DNA of 64,000 bases from positions 124,001 through 188,000 of the forward strand of contig JAAWWF010000028.1 of assembly GCA_021404565.1 (NCBI GenBank), written 5' to 3'. Position numbers and translations under genes: made by a program. Below the pieces are notes generated by a model, which was given only the letters and a program-made list of their open reading frames with translations, made no database searches and was not told the origin of the DNA. This document shows, piece after piece, positions 44,485 through 53,240 of the stretch (positions are counted from its first letter, which is position 1; every line of letters starts with the position of its first letter). This DNA is from Roseivirga sp. Its GTDB lineage: Bacteria; Bacteroidota; Bacteroidia; Cytophagales; Cyclobacteriaceae.

Positions 44485-44979
44485 TCAGTTACTCCTGGAG
44501 GTATCTACACTCTTTAACAATCTACTGAGTGTTTTCTTCAGCTTCTTACCGGAAATAAAGCTGTCATGCTGATAGAGTATTTCGTATTTGGCGTTTAAAA
44601 AGGTCACCGTAGGATAGGAGAGCGTCCCATCTTTTGTACCCAACTGTTCCGCCAGCTCATGTACTCCCGTATTGGCGCCCGTAGGCTTATATCTGAAAGT
44701 ATTGCCCAGCAGCTTTACGTCCTCTTTGGATTCCCCATCGAAGCTCACAAAATAGAATTGGTCGGATAGCAAGGCTTTTACCTCCTCGTTCTGAAAGGTG
44801 GTATTTTTCATATTAGCACAAAACTTACACCAGTCAGCATGCAGAAAGACTACTACAGGTTTGGGAGATTGCTTTTGGAGGCTATCGAGGGTCTCAAAAC
44901 TGATCGCATAATCCTGTGCAAGTGCCGGGCTGGTTCCCAGTAGCAGACAGAGTTTTATGATGGTGATAAACTGCTTCAT
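44485..44979 (-). CDS. Exported thioredoxin-family protein (CxxC)
   Basis: A 164-residue protein with a signal peptide (MKQFITIIKLCLLLGTSPALAQ) and a thioredoxin fold. The active site is DWCKFC (C51, C54), so unlike the CxxS protein at 3905 it is a full dithiol enzyme, and the cis-proline is in SYPTVTFL. It lies nine bases downstream of the TonB receptor and is very likely in its operon. The receptor has a CNVC pair in its plug, so this thioredoxin may keep it or a bound metal ligand in the right redox state; that is an inference. Confidence 0.85.
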   Translation of the reverse strand: MKQFITIIKLCLLLGTSPALAQDYAISFETLDSLQKQSPKPVVVFLHADWCKFCANMKNTTFQNEEVKALLSDQFYFVSFDGESKEDVKLLGNTFRYKPTGANTGVHELAEQLGTKDGTLSYPTVTFLNAKYEILYQHDSFISGKKLKKTLSRLLKSVDTSRSN

Positions 44980-44988
44980 AAATGCGAC

Positions 44989-47274
44989 TTATTTCACGGT
45001 AAACCTCACACCCAAAAAGCCCCGAATCCCCTGATTGGAGGCATAAACGTAGGAGGGATCAAAAGTGAGTGCATAGGGATTATCCGGTGTAGGTACCACC
45101 TGGCCGTCATTGTCAAACACCACATTTTCGTCAAAGGGATCGAATGCTCTGGCAATACTATTAGACGCGGGGGTGAAGTTGAGCAGGTTTTTTACACCTC
45201 CGTAAACCTCCCATTTATCTCCGAATGCCTTGGTTAATTGGATATTCTGGATGCTGAACCAGGGCGATTCATCAGGACGGTTATCAAGCTCTCCTAAAAC
45301 CGGTAGTCGCATAGGGCCGTAGAGGTTTCCGGTATAATCCACCGCAATGCCATTTCTGAAGGTATAACCAATACTCCACACACCTTGAACTGATTCGGTA
45401 AGGATCTGTCGAGAGGTTTCGCCATTCTCTTCAACACTCACATCCATGACTGTCAGGCCTGCTACCATCTTCAGTCCACTTTCCCAGGCCACATCTACAT
45501 TCACAGAAAACCCTTTAGATACCGAGCTACCCTCCAGGTTGCCATAGATGATCTTGTTCGGGTCCGTCTCATAATCAGGTAGAATACGATTAGTGAAATG
45601 GGTATAGAAGGCCGTGGCATCAATGCCAATAAAGGTGTTCTTACCGGTGTAGATTTTCTTTACAAAGTTGATATTACCATTCCAAGAGGTTTCGGGGTTG
45701 AGTTCTCCTTTGAATTCAACCGTACGAGCACCCGTCAGGGCAGCGTGATCTTCCGTAAACACATTGGCCACGCGATACCCATTGCCGGCACTGATCCGCA
45801 ATACGTTCTTTTTATCTGCCGAGTTCCACTTGTAGTTGATGCGAGGAGTGACAATACCCCCATGGAGGCTGTTATAGTCATAACGTAGCCCCAGAAGCAA
45901 TTTGTTGGTGGCATTAAGAACCAACTCGTCTTGCACAAAAAAGCCCGGCAGGTGCGTGATCGATGCTTTATTGGTATCGGTAGCGGAGTCGAAGGTTGCG
46001 GGGGTATTATCGTCATAAGAAGTATAGCGATATACGGCACCGGCAACAATATCATGATCTCCCAAACGCTTATTCCAGGTCAATTGGCTAAAGGCTACAT
46101 ATTGATCGGCATTATAGCTTGTATTGCCATAGAATGAGTTTTGTACATGCCCGTTGGCACTGAACTGGAAGTTGAGCAGCTCTGAGGTAGGGAGTTGATA
46201 GATGCCAAAGGTTTCCCAGCGACTGGTATAAATACTTTCCCCATATACCTCGGTACCACCTCTGTTTTCCGTATTCCAATCGAGTTCACCACCCCAGCGG
46301 TCTTCATAAACATAGCGCGCTGCAATAGAGAATACCCTGTTATTCTTTCGGGCAAAGCTGAACTTGTTAAAGATAGAAATCCGATCCTGTAAGGTCAGGT
46401 CTGTGAAATTATCATTGTTGTTATCGATCGGGTTTTGATAGTTGAAGTAATTGACCCCCATCAGAGCCTGGGCTTTTTTACCCATGTTATACTTCAGCCC
46501 AATGTCTGTATTGATCTCACCCCAATCGGTAGCGAATACATCTACGGAGGTTTGTGGAGCCGAACCCGGCTTTTTGGTGATGATATTAATCAGGCCGCCA
46601 ACTGCTTCTGAACCATAAAGAGTAGAGGCAGGGCCCTTAACAATTTCAACCCTCTCAATAAGTGCCTGGGGAATACCTGTGAGACCGTAAACCGTGGAAA
46701 GACCACTAACAATGGGCATACCATCGATCAGAATCATGGTATAGGGGCCTTCCAGACCATTTATGTGAATATCACCGGTATTACAGACATTACAGTTCAA
46801 TTGTGGTCTCACTCCATTTACATTCTGCAAAGACTCGAAGATAGAAGGAGTGGGGTTGGCCTTGAAGAAGGCTTTGGTATACACTTCAACGGGTACAGGG
46901 CTTTCAAGCTTGGAAACTTCTTTAAGGGTACCGGAGACAACTACTTCATCCAGTTGACCTACTTTTTCAGTCAGTTCAAAGTCAAAATTAAGTCTGGCTG
47001 AAGCAGCCGAGAGAGCAACTTTCCTTTTGATGGTCTCATAACCAATCATGGAGATGACAAGGGTATAGTTGCCGTATGGTACATCCTTGATCAGAAACTT
47101 ACCTTCGACATCGGAGACATTGCCATAGGAAGTACCCAGCAAACCTACGTTGGCAAGCTCAATAGAGCTGTTCCCTGACTGAAGCTTGCCGGAGATGCTG
47201 CCAGTTTGGGCACTGACAGCGGTAGCCAACAGGCACAGGGTGAAAACAATAGACAGAACTCTCAGCTTCATCAA
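44989..47274 (-). CDS. TonB-dependent outer-membrane receptor, metal-regulated
   Basis: A 761-residue receptor. A signal peptide (ends VSAQ) is followed by a carboxypeptidase-like domain (about 24-105), a plug (about 115-230, with TMILIDGMPIVSGLSTVYGL and GGLINIITKKPGS) and a 22-strand barrel ending in FLGVRFTVK. The plug carries NCNVCNTGDIHINGLEGPY, an unusual cysteine pair that suggests metal or redox chemistry. A DtxR-family gene is divergent, and a 20-base palindrome lies inside this gene's promoter, so it is probably repressed when its metal (iron or manganese) is plentiful. The substrate is likely a metal chelate. Confidence 0.88.
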   Translation of the reverse strand: MMKLRVLSIVFTLCLLATAVSAQTGSISGKLQSGNSSIELANVGLLGTSYGNVSDVEGKFLIKDVPYGNYTLVISMIGYETIKRKVALSAASARLNFDFELTEKVGQLDEVVVSGTLKEVSKLESPVPVEVYTKAFFKANPTPSIFESLQNVNGVRPQLNCNVCNTGDIHINGLEGPYTMILIDGMPIVSGLSTVYGLTGIPQALIERVEIVKGPASTLYGSEAVGGLINIITKKPGSAPQTSVDVFATDWGEINTDIGLKYNMGKKAQALMGVNYFNYQNPIDNNNDNFTDLTLQDRISIFNKFSFARKNNRVFSIAARYVYEDRWGGELDWNTENRGGTEVYGESIYTSRWETFGIYQLPTSELLNFQFSANGHVQNSFYGNTSYNADQYVAFSQLTWNKRLGDHDIVAGAVYRYTSYDDNTPATFDSATDTNKASITHLPGFFVQDELVLNATNKLLLGLRYDYNSLHGGIVTPRINYKWNSADKKNVLRISAGNGYRVANVFTEDHAALTGARTVEFKGELNPETSWNGNINFVKKIYTGKNTFIGIDATAFYTHFTNRILPDYETDPNKIIYGNLEGSSVSKGFSVNVDVAWESGLKMVAGLTVMDVSVEENGETSRQILTESVQGVWSIGYTFRNGIAVDYTGNLYGPMRLPVLGELDNRPDESPWFSIQNIQLTKAFGDKWEVYGGVKNLLNFTPASNSIARAFDPFDENVVFDNDGQVVPTPDNPYALTFDPSYVYASNQGIRGFLGVRFTVK

Positions 47275-47312
47275 CTTTGAATTAGACGTATCAATAGAAT
47301 TAATTAGTTATA

Positions 47313-47343
47313 CAAAAGTAAATTGTTAGATTGATCTAACAAA
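47313..47343 (-). promoter_or_regulatory. Bacteroidota-type promoter of the TonB receptor
   Basis: On the minus strand TTTG (47340-47343) is followed by 19 bases and then TACTTTTG (47313-47320), which fits the published Bacteroidota primary-sigma pattern TTTG-N19-TAnnTTTG exactly. It lies about 40 bases before the receptor start. Confidence 0.75.
47323..47342. promoter_or_regulatory. DtxR-family operator palindrome
   Basis: TTGTTAGATTGATCTAACAA is a perfect inverted repeat of nine bases each side around TG. It fills the spacer between the -33 and -7 boxes of the TonB-receptor promoter and lies 48 bases before the DtxR-family start, so one bound dimer would block the receptor and could also affect the regulator. 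Its core TTAGATTGATCTAA is like known DtxR/IdeR sites (TTAGGTTAGSCTAACCTAA). Confidence 0.78.
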
Positions 47344-47389
47344 ATTATTGAGTAGTATTTTTTTGTACTTTCGGGCTCATACAAACAGA

Positions 47390-48046
47390 ATGGCGTCTCA
47401 AGCAGCAGAAAACTACCTCAAAGCAATATTCTACCTATCCCGTGAGAAGGACGAGGTCAATGTATCTGAACTAAGTGCTGTAATGGGGGTAAGCAAACCC
47501 ACCGTAAACAGTATGATCAAGGCCCTGACGCAGCAGGGCCTGGTAGATCATGAAAAGTATCGTCCACTGGTTTTGACTAAGGACGGTAAAAAGGCTGCCG
47601 CTTTGATCATTCGAAAGCACAGATTGACGGAAATGTATCTGGTGGAAAAAATGGGTTTTGGCTGGGAAGAAGTGCATGAAATAGCCGAACAAGTAGAGCA
47701 CATAAGTTCGTCTAAGCTATTCGACCGCATGGATGAATTGCTCGGGCATCCACAATACGATCCGCATGGTTCGCCCATACCTGACCGGGATGGGAATTTT
47801 GGTCAGACAGACTTCAGTTTACTCAGTAGCTATAATGTGGATGACAGGGTTAAACTGATGGCCCTGGCAGATTCAGAGAAAGACCTGCTGATCTTTCTCA
47901 ATAGCAAAGCCATAGAGCTTACCACAGAGTTGACCATTATATCGAAAGAGGTTTTTGATGGAAGTATGGAGGTAAGCTATAATGGGGACAAAAAAGTAAC
48001 CCTCAGCAAGCGAGTCTGCGACAGCCTGAAGGTGGAGAAGGTTTAG
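47390..48046 (+). CDS. DtxR/MntR-family metal-dependent repressor
   Basis: About 218 residues from ATG 47390 (MASQAAENYLKAIFYLSREK); a TTG at 47348 would add 14 residues and run through the promoter region. Parts are: a winged-helix DNA-binding domain (VNVSELSAVMGVSKPTVNSMIKAL), a metal-binding dimer domain (KLFDRMDELLGHPQYDPHGSPIP) and a short C-terminal SH3-like or FeoA-type domain. The usual CPHG of iron sensors reads DPHG here, which leans towards a manganese-type site. It is divergent from the TonB receptor, sharing the 20-base operator. Confidence 0.9.
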   Translation: MASQAAENYLKAIFYLSREKDEVNVSELSAVMGVSKPTVNSMIKALTQQGLVDHEKYRPLVLTKDGKKAAALIIRKHRLTEMYLVEKMGFGWEEVHEIAEQVEHISSSKLFDRMDELLGHPQYDPHGSPIPDRDGNFGQTDFSLLSSYNVDDRVKLMALADSEKDLLIFLNSKAIELTTELTIISKEVFDGSMEVSYNGDKKVTLSKRVCDSLKVEKV

Positions 48047-48163
48047 ATTTTTTTGTTCAAAGGTTTAATGTTTTTGGGTTTCAGCTACATGGCACGTCAG
48101 AACCGATAATGCCTAGTGCGGAGCATCAGTATTTCTTCTGGAAAGAGATATTCAAAGTCCTGC

Positions 48164-49849
48164 TCACAACCTTAAATACTTATCACTCACCTTAATATTT
48201 CCCTGCTCCAGAATTACCCTGTAAACCCCTGGGGGACTCTCCGAAAGCTTTTGCTGTAGCACAGTCTTTATTTCACAGGGCTTCAGGAGTATTTTATAAT
48301 CAGTTCCCTGCCTGATATCTACAAAATGAAATACAATGTGGGTATTACTGGTAAATGTGGTTGGTAAATTTACGTTGAGATCCTCACCCGAACCCCTGTT
48401 GCCATAGAGCAATCGTTGCTTATGGTCAGAGGGGGGGACGAAAACCCTGATCACTTCACTGAATTCAAAGCTTCCATTGAAATCCACCTGTTTCAGGCGA
48501 TAATACAGGTTTTGATTCTGAAAACCCGGTGGCAGTGTGTCTGAGTATTGATAATTGATACTGATATCTGAATCGCCCCTGCCCATGACAAAACCCAGAG
48601 ATTCAAACTGATCAGAGCCATATAGTGATCGCAGTACCTGAAAGTGACTGTTGCCTTCTTCCCAGCCGGTTTGCCAATTAAGCTCTACTATATTCTTATT
48701 GATGTTTGCATTAAAGCTTATGAGGTCTACAGGTAATGGAGCCTGGATATAAGTATTGATGATCGCTTGTCCGAGGATGTGAAAGTGAGCTTCTTCCCTC
48801 AAAAAGTAGTCTCCGTTTTTGCTGGCCTGTTCTATATGCACAAACTGGCCGGTGTTGTCTGGGGCAGATTGGCCGCAAGAGTTGACACTGTTGTTTAAAA
48901 ACCGCCCCTGGGTGTTGGTAGTACCCAAGAGACTGTTAAAATTATCATCAGGGTCGTCATGTGCTACCTCTATAATCAGGGAGATACCGCTACCGGAACT
49001 GTTGTCCCATTCATTGCTGATCTGAGTGCGTAAAAGGCTGAGCAGGTCGTTTTGAGGTGCTGGCGTATCTTCATCTTTTCCATTGCTTAAAATCACATGT
49101 GGGTCAAGATTCTGGCCAAAACCGTGTAGCTGAATAAAGGTATAGTAAGTAGGGTTGTCATCGTAAATCCACTCTGTAAGGTGCTGAAACATCGAGGCTT
49201 CATTATGCGCCACATCTCCTTCTCTGAATACGCTGCCTTCATCACTAAACTCCTGTGGAGCGGCCAAACCGCTTATGGTATTACTGCAGACACTGCTGGT
49301 ACCTGCGCAGCCGGAAGGAGTGGGGCTACTACAGCGGTGTGTACCCGATACGAAAAGAAAACCGGCCCCAACCTGTCGGAATACATAGGCACTCTGTTTA
49401 CCTGTTCTGAAATCAAACCTGGGGTGTGGTGCTTGTATGATCAGCTGTCCCCGGTCGGGAGAAGGGTTGAATACATAGGTACCCCAATAGTTGTTGGCCA
49501 TAGAAGCGGGGTCCCGTTCCAGGATGTAGTACATATTGTTATCGGTATTGTCTGTAAACTCCACTAGCTGATAATCCATCGTCTGGGCGTTGGTAGCAGC
49601 CGTCACATACTGCTTGTTGTACAGTGGAGAGAATATGTTGGCCAGAAAATCAATGACCTCCTGATTGGTAGGGTCGCTATAGGTGGTGCCTTCTCCCAGA
49701 TTACGGAAGTGCTGAGGCATATCGTCTACATGGGTTTGAATCCGGGTGGCCAGGTCTCCATCTTCTACGATCGGGTTTGTCATGGCATTAGTGCTTATGC
49801 AGTGCATGGTGACCAGCATGGCAATGCACAGAGATTGAGTCCATTTCAT
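48164..49849 (-). CDS. Exported putative hydrolase with T9SS-type C-terminus
   Basis: About 561 residues from ATG 49849, which starts a signal peptide (MKWTQSLCIAMLVTMHCISTNA); an ATG at 49885 adds 12. The first 380 residues contain IIQAPHPRFDFRTGKQ, VSGTHRC, HNEASMFQHL and FIQLHGFG, histidine motifs like the metal ligands of N-formylglutamate/peptide amidohydrolases, but I cannot assign the family. A fibronectin-like domain follows (VELNWQTGWEEGNSHFQVLRS...YYRLKQVDFNGSFEFS), typical before type IX sorting signals, and the end (PPGVYRVILEQGNIKVSDKY) resembles such a signal. Probably secreted or surface-bound. Confidence 0.65.
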   Translation of the reverse strand: MKWTQSLCIAMLVTMHCISTNAMTNPIVEDGDLATRIQTHVDDMPQHFRNLGEGTTYSDPTNQEVIDFLANIFSPLYNKQYVTAATNAQTMDYQLVEFTDNTDNNMYYILERDPASMANNYWGTYVFNPSPDRGQLIIQAPHPRFDFRTGKQSAYVFRQVGAGFLFVSGTHRCSSPTPSGCAGTSSVCSNTISGLAAPQEFSDEGSVFREGDVAHNEASMFQHLTEWIYDDNPTYYTFIQLHGFGQNLDPHVILSNGKDEDTPAPQNDLLSLLRTQISNEWDNSSGSGISLIIEVAHDDPDDNFNSLLGTTNTQGRFLNNSVNSCGQSAPDNTGQFVHIEQASKNGDYFLREEAHFHILGQAIINTYIQAPLPVDLISFNANINKNIVELNWQTGWEEGNSHFQVLRSLYGSDQFESLGFVMGRGDSDISINYQYSDTLPPGFQNQNLYYRLKQVDFNGSFEFSEVIRVFVPPSDHKQRLLYGNRGSGEDLNVNLPTTFTSNTHIVFHFVDIRQGTDYKILLKPCEIKTVLQQKLSESPPGVYRVILEQGNIKVSDKYLRL

Positions 49850-49930
49850 TTGTTGATTGAGTGGTTTGTAACCCGAAATTGTCAATAGCTTATCTATTAC
49901 GGTCTTAACTCACTTCAAATCAGTCGCTTT

Positions 49931-49979
49931 GCTTTGTTTCGTTCATCACCGTAGCGATACTACGCTTTCCGAACAAAAC
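49931..49979. repeat. Nested inverted repeat in intergenic region
   Basis: CGTAG (49950-49954) and CTACG (49960-49964) form an inner hairpin, and outer arms (GTTTCGTTC near 49936 and GAACAAAAC from 49971) enclose it. It lies in the 302-base gap between the exported hydrolase start and the LytTR gene end, in a gap otherwise without a gene. It may be a terminator or one copy of a dispersed palindrome. Confidence 0.4.
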
Positions 49980-50151
49980 TTCCTGATTTCTTGTGGGTTA
50001 AACCCTCATTACAATCACTATTAACAAATTCGGGTTGCTGGTTATTGAGTCAAATGTCTCACATCAGGGCCTACCTCTAATAGGTCAATGGACGGATTAA
50101 GGATGGGAGTTGATGGATTCGGGTTTTGGGTTGATGCCTGACATAGGCTGA

Positions 50152-50901
50152 TTATCTCAACCCCGCCATCTTCACTAAAAAGTCTTCTCTCCGCTTTTGA
50201 GAGATGCTGATGGTAGCATTGTTGTTCATCAGAATATAGCCTCCATCAGACTTTACAAATCGTTTTACCTCCTTCAGGTTGATCAGGAAGCTATTATGCA
50301 CACGCATAAAATCATGATCGGCCAGCAGCGATTCGTATTCTTTCAAGTGCTTGCTCACAATCAGCTTTTGATTGTCTTTGAGTATAAAATTGGTGTATGA
50401 GCCATTGGCTTCGCAGTAAAGGATGTTGTTGGTTTGAATAAACTCAATACCGTCAGCAGTAGAAAGGCAGATATTCCGATTGTCCTGTTTATTGTCCAGA
50501 CTGGCCAGCAGTATTTCCAGCTGTTGCCTGCGCTGATTCTCGTTTTTCCTGAGGCTGGCTTTGTGCAGTGCTGACTGGAGTTCTTCCGGAACGATGGGCT
50601 TGAGGAGATAATCCAACGAGCTGAATTTTATCGCTTTCAAAGCATAGTGCTCAAAAGCTGTGGTAAAGATCACATCGAAGCTGAGATGGGAGAGACGATT
50701 GATCACATCAAAACCATTACCCTCATGCAGTTCTATGTCCATAAGTACCACATCCGGTTGCGTCTGATTGATCAACTCTACAGCTTCGCTAACAGAGGCC
50801 GCTTCTCCCAAAACCTGAATGGCAGGATTAATCTCTTTGAGCTGATCTTTCAGATCTTCCCGGTTGTGTTGTTCGTCTTCTACAATGACCAGATTGAGCA
50901 T
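50152..50901 (-). CDS. LytTR-family response regulator
   Basis: A 249-residue receiver plus LytTR protein. The acidic pocket is EDE (8-10), phospho-acceptor D55 in VLMDIELHEG and the lysine in DYLLKPIVP. The DNA-binding half has FMRVHNSFLINLKEVKRFVKSDGGYILM. It begins five bases after its kinase ends. It belongs to a different LytTR branch from the pair at 5663 and 6507, as its linker and recognition segments differ. Confidence 0.92.
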   Translation of the reverse strand: MLNLVIVEDEQHNREDLKDQLKEINPAIQVLGEAASVSEAVELINQTQPDVVLMDIELHEGNGFDVINRLSHLSFDVIFTTAFEHYALKAIKFSSLDYLLKPIVPEELQSALHKASLRKNENQRRQQLEILLASLDNKQDNRNICLSTADGIEFIQTNNILYCEANGSYTNFILKDNQKLIVSKHLKEYESLLADHDFMRVHNSFLINLKEVKRFVKSDGGYILMNNNATISISQKRREDFLVKMAGLR

Positions 50902-50906
50902 AAAAC

Positions 50907-52796
50907 TTATTCATCTTTGGGTATAAGAATGGAGACCCGGGTACCGGCTGCCTCATCTTTCCCGTTCACAATATCGTCAATTTGAATGAGCTGTAGGTCA
51001 CCTTCCTTACCATGCATATTACTGACCCGTTCTGCTACAATGGAAAGCCCCCGGGATTGGTGCGTTACGCCCCTGGAAGACTTTAATTCTGCTGATTTTT
51101 GCCGGCCAATACCATTATCTTCCACTGTGCAGAGAATCTCCGTGTCCTGATCAATAAAGTGAATCTCCAGCCTGGCTTCTCCTTTTTTCGGTAGCAAACC
51201 GTGTAAAATTGCATTCTCTACATGAGGCTGGATAAGCAGGATAGGGATCTCCAGATTATATACATCCAAAGTCTCATCTACTTTTAGTTTGTATTCAAAA
51301 CGGCCATCAAACCTGAGGGCTTCCAGCTCAATATAGTTCTCCAGCAATTCAACTTCCTCCTTCAGGCTTACGGTGCTGTGATTGGAGCTGTCGAGGATTT
51401 GCCTCAGCAATTGCGCGAATTTAGACAGGTACTGCAAGGCTTCCGGTTTCTGGTCCCGTCTTATCAGATGCTGGATTGATCCCAGGGAGTTAAAGATAAA
51501 GTGTGGATTCATCTGTGCACGCAAAGCTTTCATTTCCAGCTGCAGTACCTCTCGCTGAATTCTGGCATTATCCATCAGCACGCTTCTGCTTTTATAGCCT
51601 AAACCCAACGTAAAGACAAAAATCTCTATCGAGCTACCGAGAAGCATATAGTCGTTATCCACCAGAAAGAGGGTAGCCAGGGCACCCACAGTGTATGAAA
51701 ATGAACCAATAACGATAAAGAAGACCAGATTAGATTTGCGTTTGAGCAGCAGATAAACAGCCCCCAAAATACCAAAGGTGGCCATGAAATAACGCTGTGC
51801 GTCCATCATAATCAGGTGCGTACCAAACTCATAGAAGTAAATAAGTAAGCAGTCAATGACAATAAAAAGTCCAAGACTTAGCGCAATGATCTTGATAAAC
51901 TTATCCAGTACAGGGTAATCCTGTTGGGTGGAAAGAAAGTACCTGGCAAAAAGCGTATAGCAAAGATTGATCAGCACCTGAAACTCCTGATGCACCATAT
52001 ACTCAACTAGGGGGATTTGTCCGAAAACACTGTCGTCAAGGCCAAAAGGCCTGCGGGCAAAATATACCAGCAGTGCAAAGAGGTAAAAACTATAAAAGAG
52101 GTATTCATTCCTTTTATGCAGTACAAAAGCGGAAATGGAAAATAGCAGCACAATGATGACCAGACCGGAAAACACCAGGGCCGTAATACGACCTTCCAGC
52201 AGCCTTAGAAAAATACCATCATTAGCGGCATCGGCCACAGACCTGCGTGTAATCGTGGCCCTCTGAGTGCTCATGTCCCTAAATGCAGTGAGTTTGCGCA
52301 TCCGCAGGTACACATATCTGCCATCGATCAGCTCTGCGGGTTTGAAAGGCACATTGGAGTCAATCAAAGTGCGTTTTTGGCCTTGCATAGGTGCCAGATA
52401 TCCAAACCGGAGTGCTTGTATGCCCTGGTCGGTTTGATAATACAAAGTGGCATCTTCAAAGCTACCTGCTGCCAATATCCATTCCGCTTCGGTGGCCAGC
52501 AGGTCTGTGTATTCCGACAAATCAATCTTCACCCAATAGATATGATCGGGATGTGACCTGCCAAATTCTGAAGCTGGTCGAAAAAGCAATTTCGAACTCG
52601 GGTCAAGTACATCTGCAATAGTCAGACTGTCATGCATAGTAAGGAATAACTCAGGAGACAATCTGATCCTGTTTTCTGAAGAATTGACTTGTCCTGAAAG
52701 TAGCCCGGGATTTACCAGTAGAAGTAGGTATGCCATCAGCAATAAGATGATGCGTAACCGTTTGGTTTTCTGATTATCCTGGACTTTTTGAATCAT
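50907..52796 (-). CDS. 7TMR-DISM sensor histidine kinase
   Basis: A 629-residue kinase. After an N-terminal hydrophobic signal (18-36), an outside beta-sandwich 7TMR-DISM extracellular domain (about 45-185, with HPDHIYWVKIDLSEY) is followed by seven membrane helices (about 205-400) and a LytS-type kinase domain (RAQMNPHFIFNSLGSIQHL, phospho-histidine H432; N-box PHVENAILHGLL; G-box GLSIVAERVSNMHG). The outside domain is proposed to bind carbohydrate-like ligands. It is paired with the LytTR gene five bases downstream. Confidence 0.9.
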   Translation of the reverse strand: MIQKVQDNQKTKRLRIILLLMAYLLLLVNPGLLSGQVNSSENRIRLSPELFLTMHDSLTIADVLDPSSKLLFRPASEFGRSHPDHIYWVKIDLSEYTDLLATEAEWILAAGSFEDATLYYQTDQGIQALRFGYLAPMQGQKRTLIDSNVPFKPAELIDGRYVYLRMRKLTAFRDMSTQRATITRRSVADAANDGIFLRLLEGRITALVFSGLVIIVLLFSISAFVLHKRNEYLFYSFYLFALLVYFARRPFGLDDSVFGQIPLVEYMVHQEFQVLINLCYTLFARYFLSTQQDYPVLDKFIKIIALSLGLFIVIDCLLIYFYEFGTHLIMMDAQRYFMATFGILGAVYLLLKRKSNLVFFIVIGSFSYTVGALATLFLVDNDYMLLGSSIEIFVFTLGLGYKSRSVLMDNARIQREVLQLEMKALRAQMNPHFIFNSLGSIQHLIRRDQKPEALQYLSKFAQLLRQILDSSNHSTVSLKEEVELLENYIELEALRFDGRFEYKLKVDETLDVYNLEIPILLIQPHVENAILHGLLPKKGEARLEIHFIDQDTEILCTVEDNGIGRQKSAELKSSRGVTHQSRGLSIVAERVSNMHGKEGDLQLIQIDDIVNGKDEAAGTRVSILIPKDE

Positions 52797-52955
52797 TAAG
52801 AGTTAGAAGTGGGGCGATCAAATTAACAAAATTGACGAGAATAGTAATCACTATAGTTTACTCTGATTATTAATTCGAGTATTTACAAACAAATGAATTG
52901 AGATGAACATTAAGTCCTTTTTGACTAATTAACCTGGTACTATGCGACCAGATGC

Positions 52956-53097
52956 GCCAAGGAGGGCGGCTAGAACGAAAACAGTGCGAAATACAAGCTG
53001 GTTGGATTTGGCACGCGTGGGCCTTGTGTGATAAGAACCATGCTTGGATTTGGTGTTTTCGGAAAAGGTTTTTGGTTCTTTTTGGCAGCAAAAAGAA
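52956..53097 (+). repeat. Dispersed intergenic repeat, copy 1 (with hairpin)
   Basis: This 142-base element has a core (52986-53021, ...GAAATACAAGCTGGTTGG...) that matches a second copy downstream of the dipeptidase gene with two mismatches in 36, and a second core (53043-53070) with a few more. It ends in a perfect 9-base inverted repeat TTCTTTTTG-GCAG-CAAAAAGAA (53076-53097). It lies in the 444-base divergent gap (52797-53240) before the dipeptidase gene; I see no gene in that gap, and short frames inside the repeat are not credible. Confidence 0.7.
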
Positions 53098-53240
53098 TAA
53101 ATAGTTTTTGTAAGTATTGTCCTTAATCTATATCTCAGATCTTAAATGTAAGGTCTCCTTTAAAACAATCTCAAATGACCATTTAGCACAAAGTCATTCT
53201 CAATCAAATGTGTATCCACTAGATTGAAGGCACAACCTTA

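Noticed and set aside
52870-53091. Open frame of about 73 codons on the minus strand inside repeat copy 1
   Set aside because: It lies inside a non-coding dispersed repeat, and its equivalent in copy 2 reads a similar spurious peptide.
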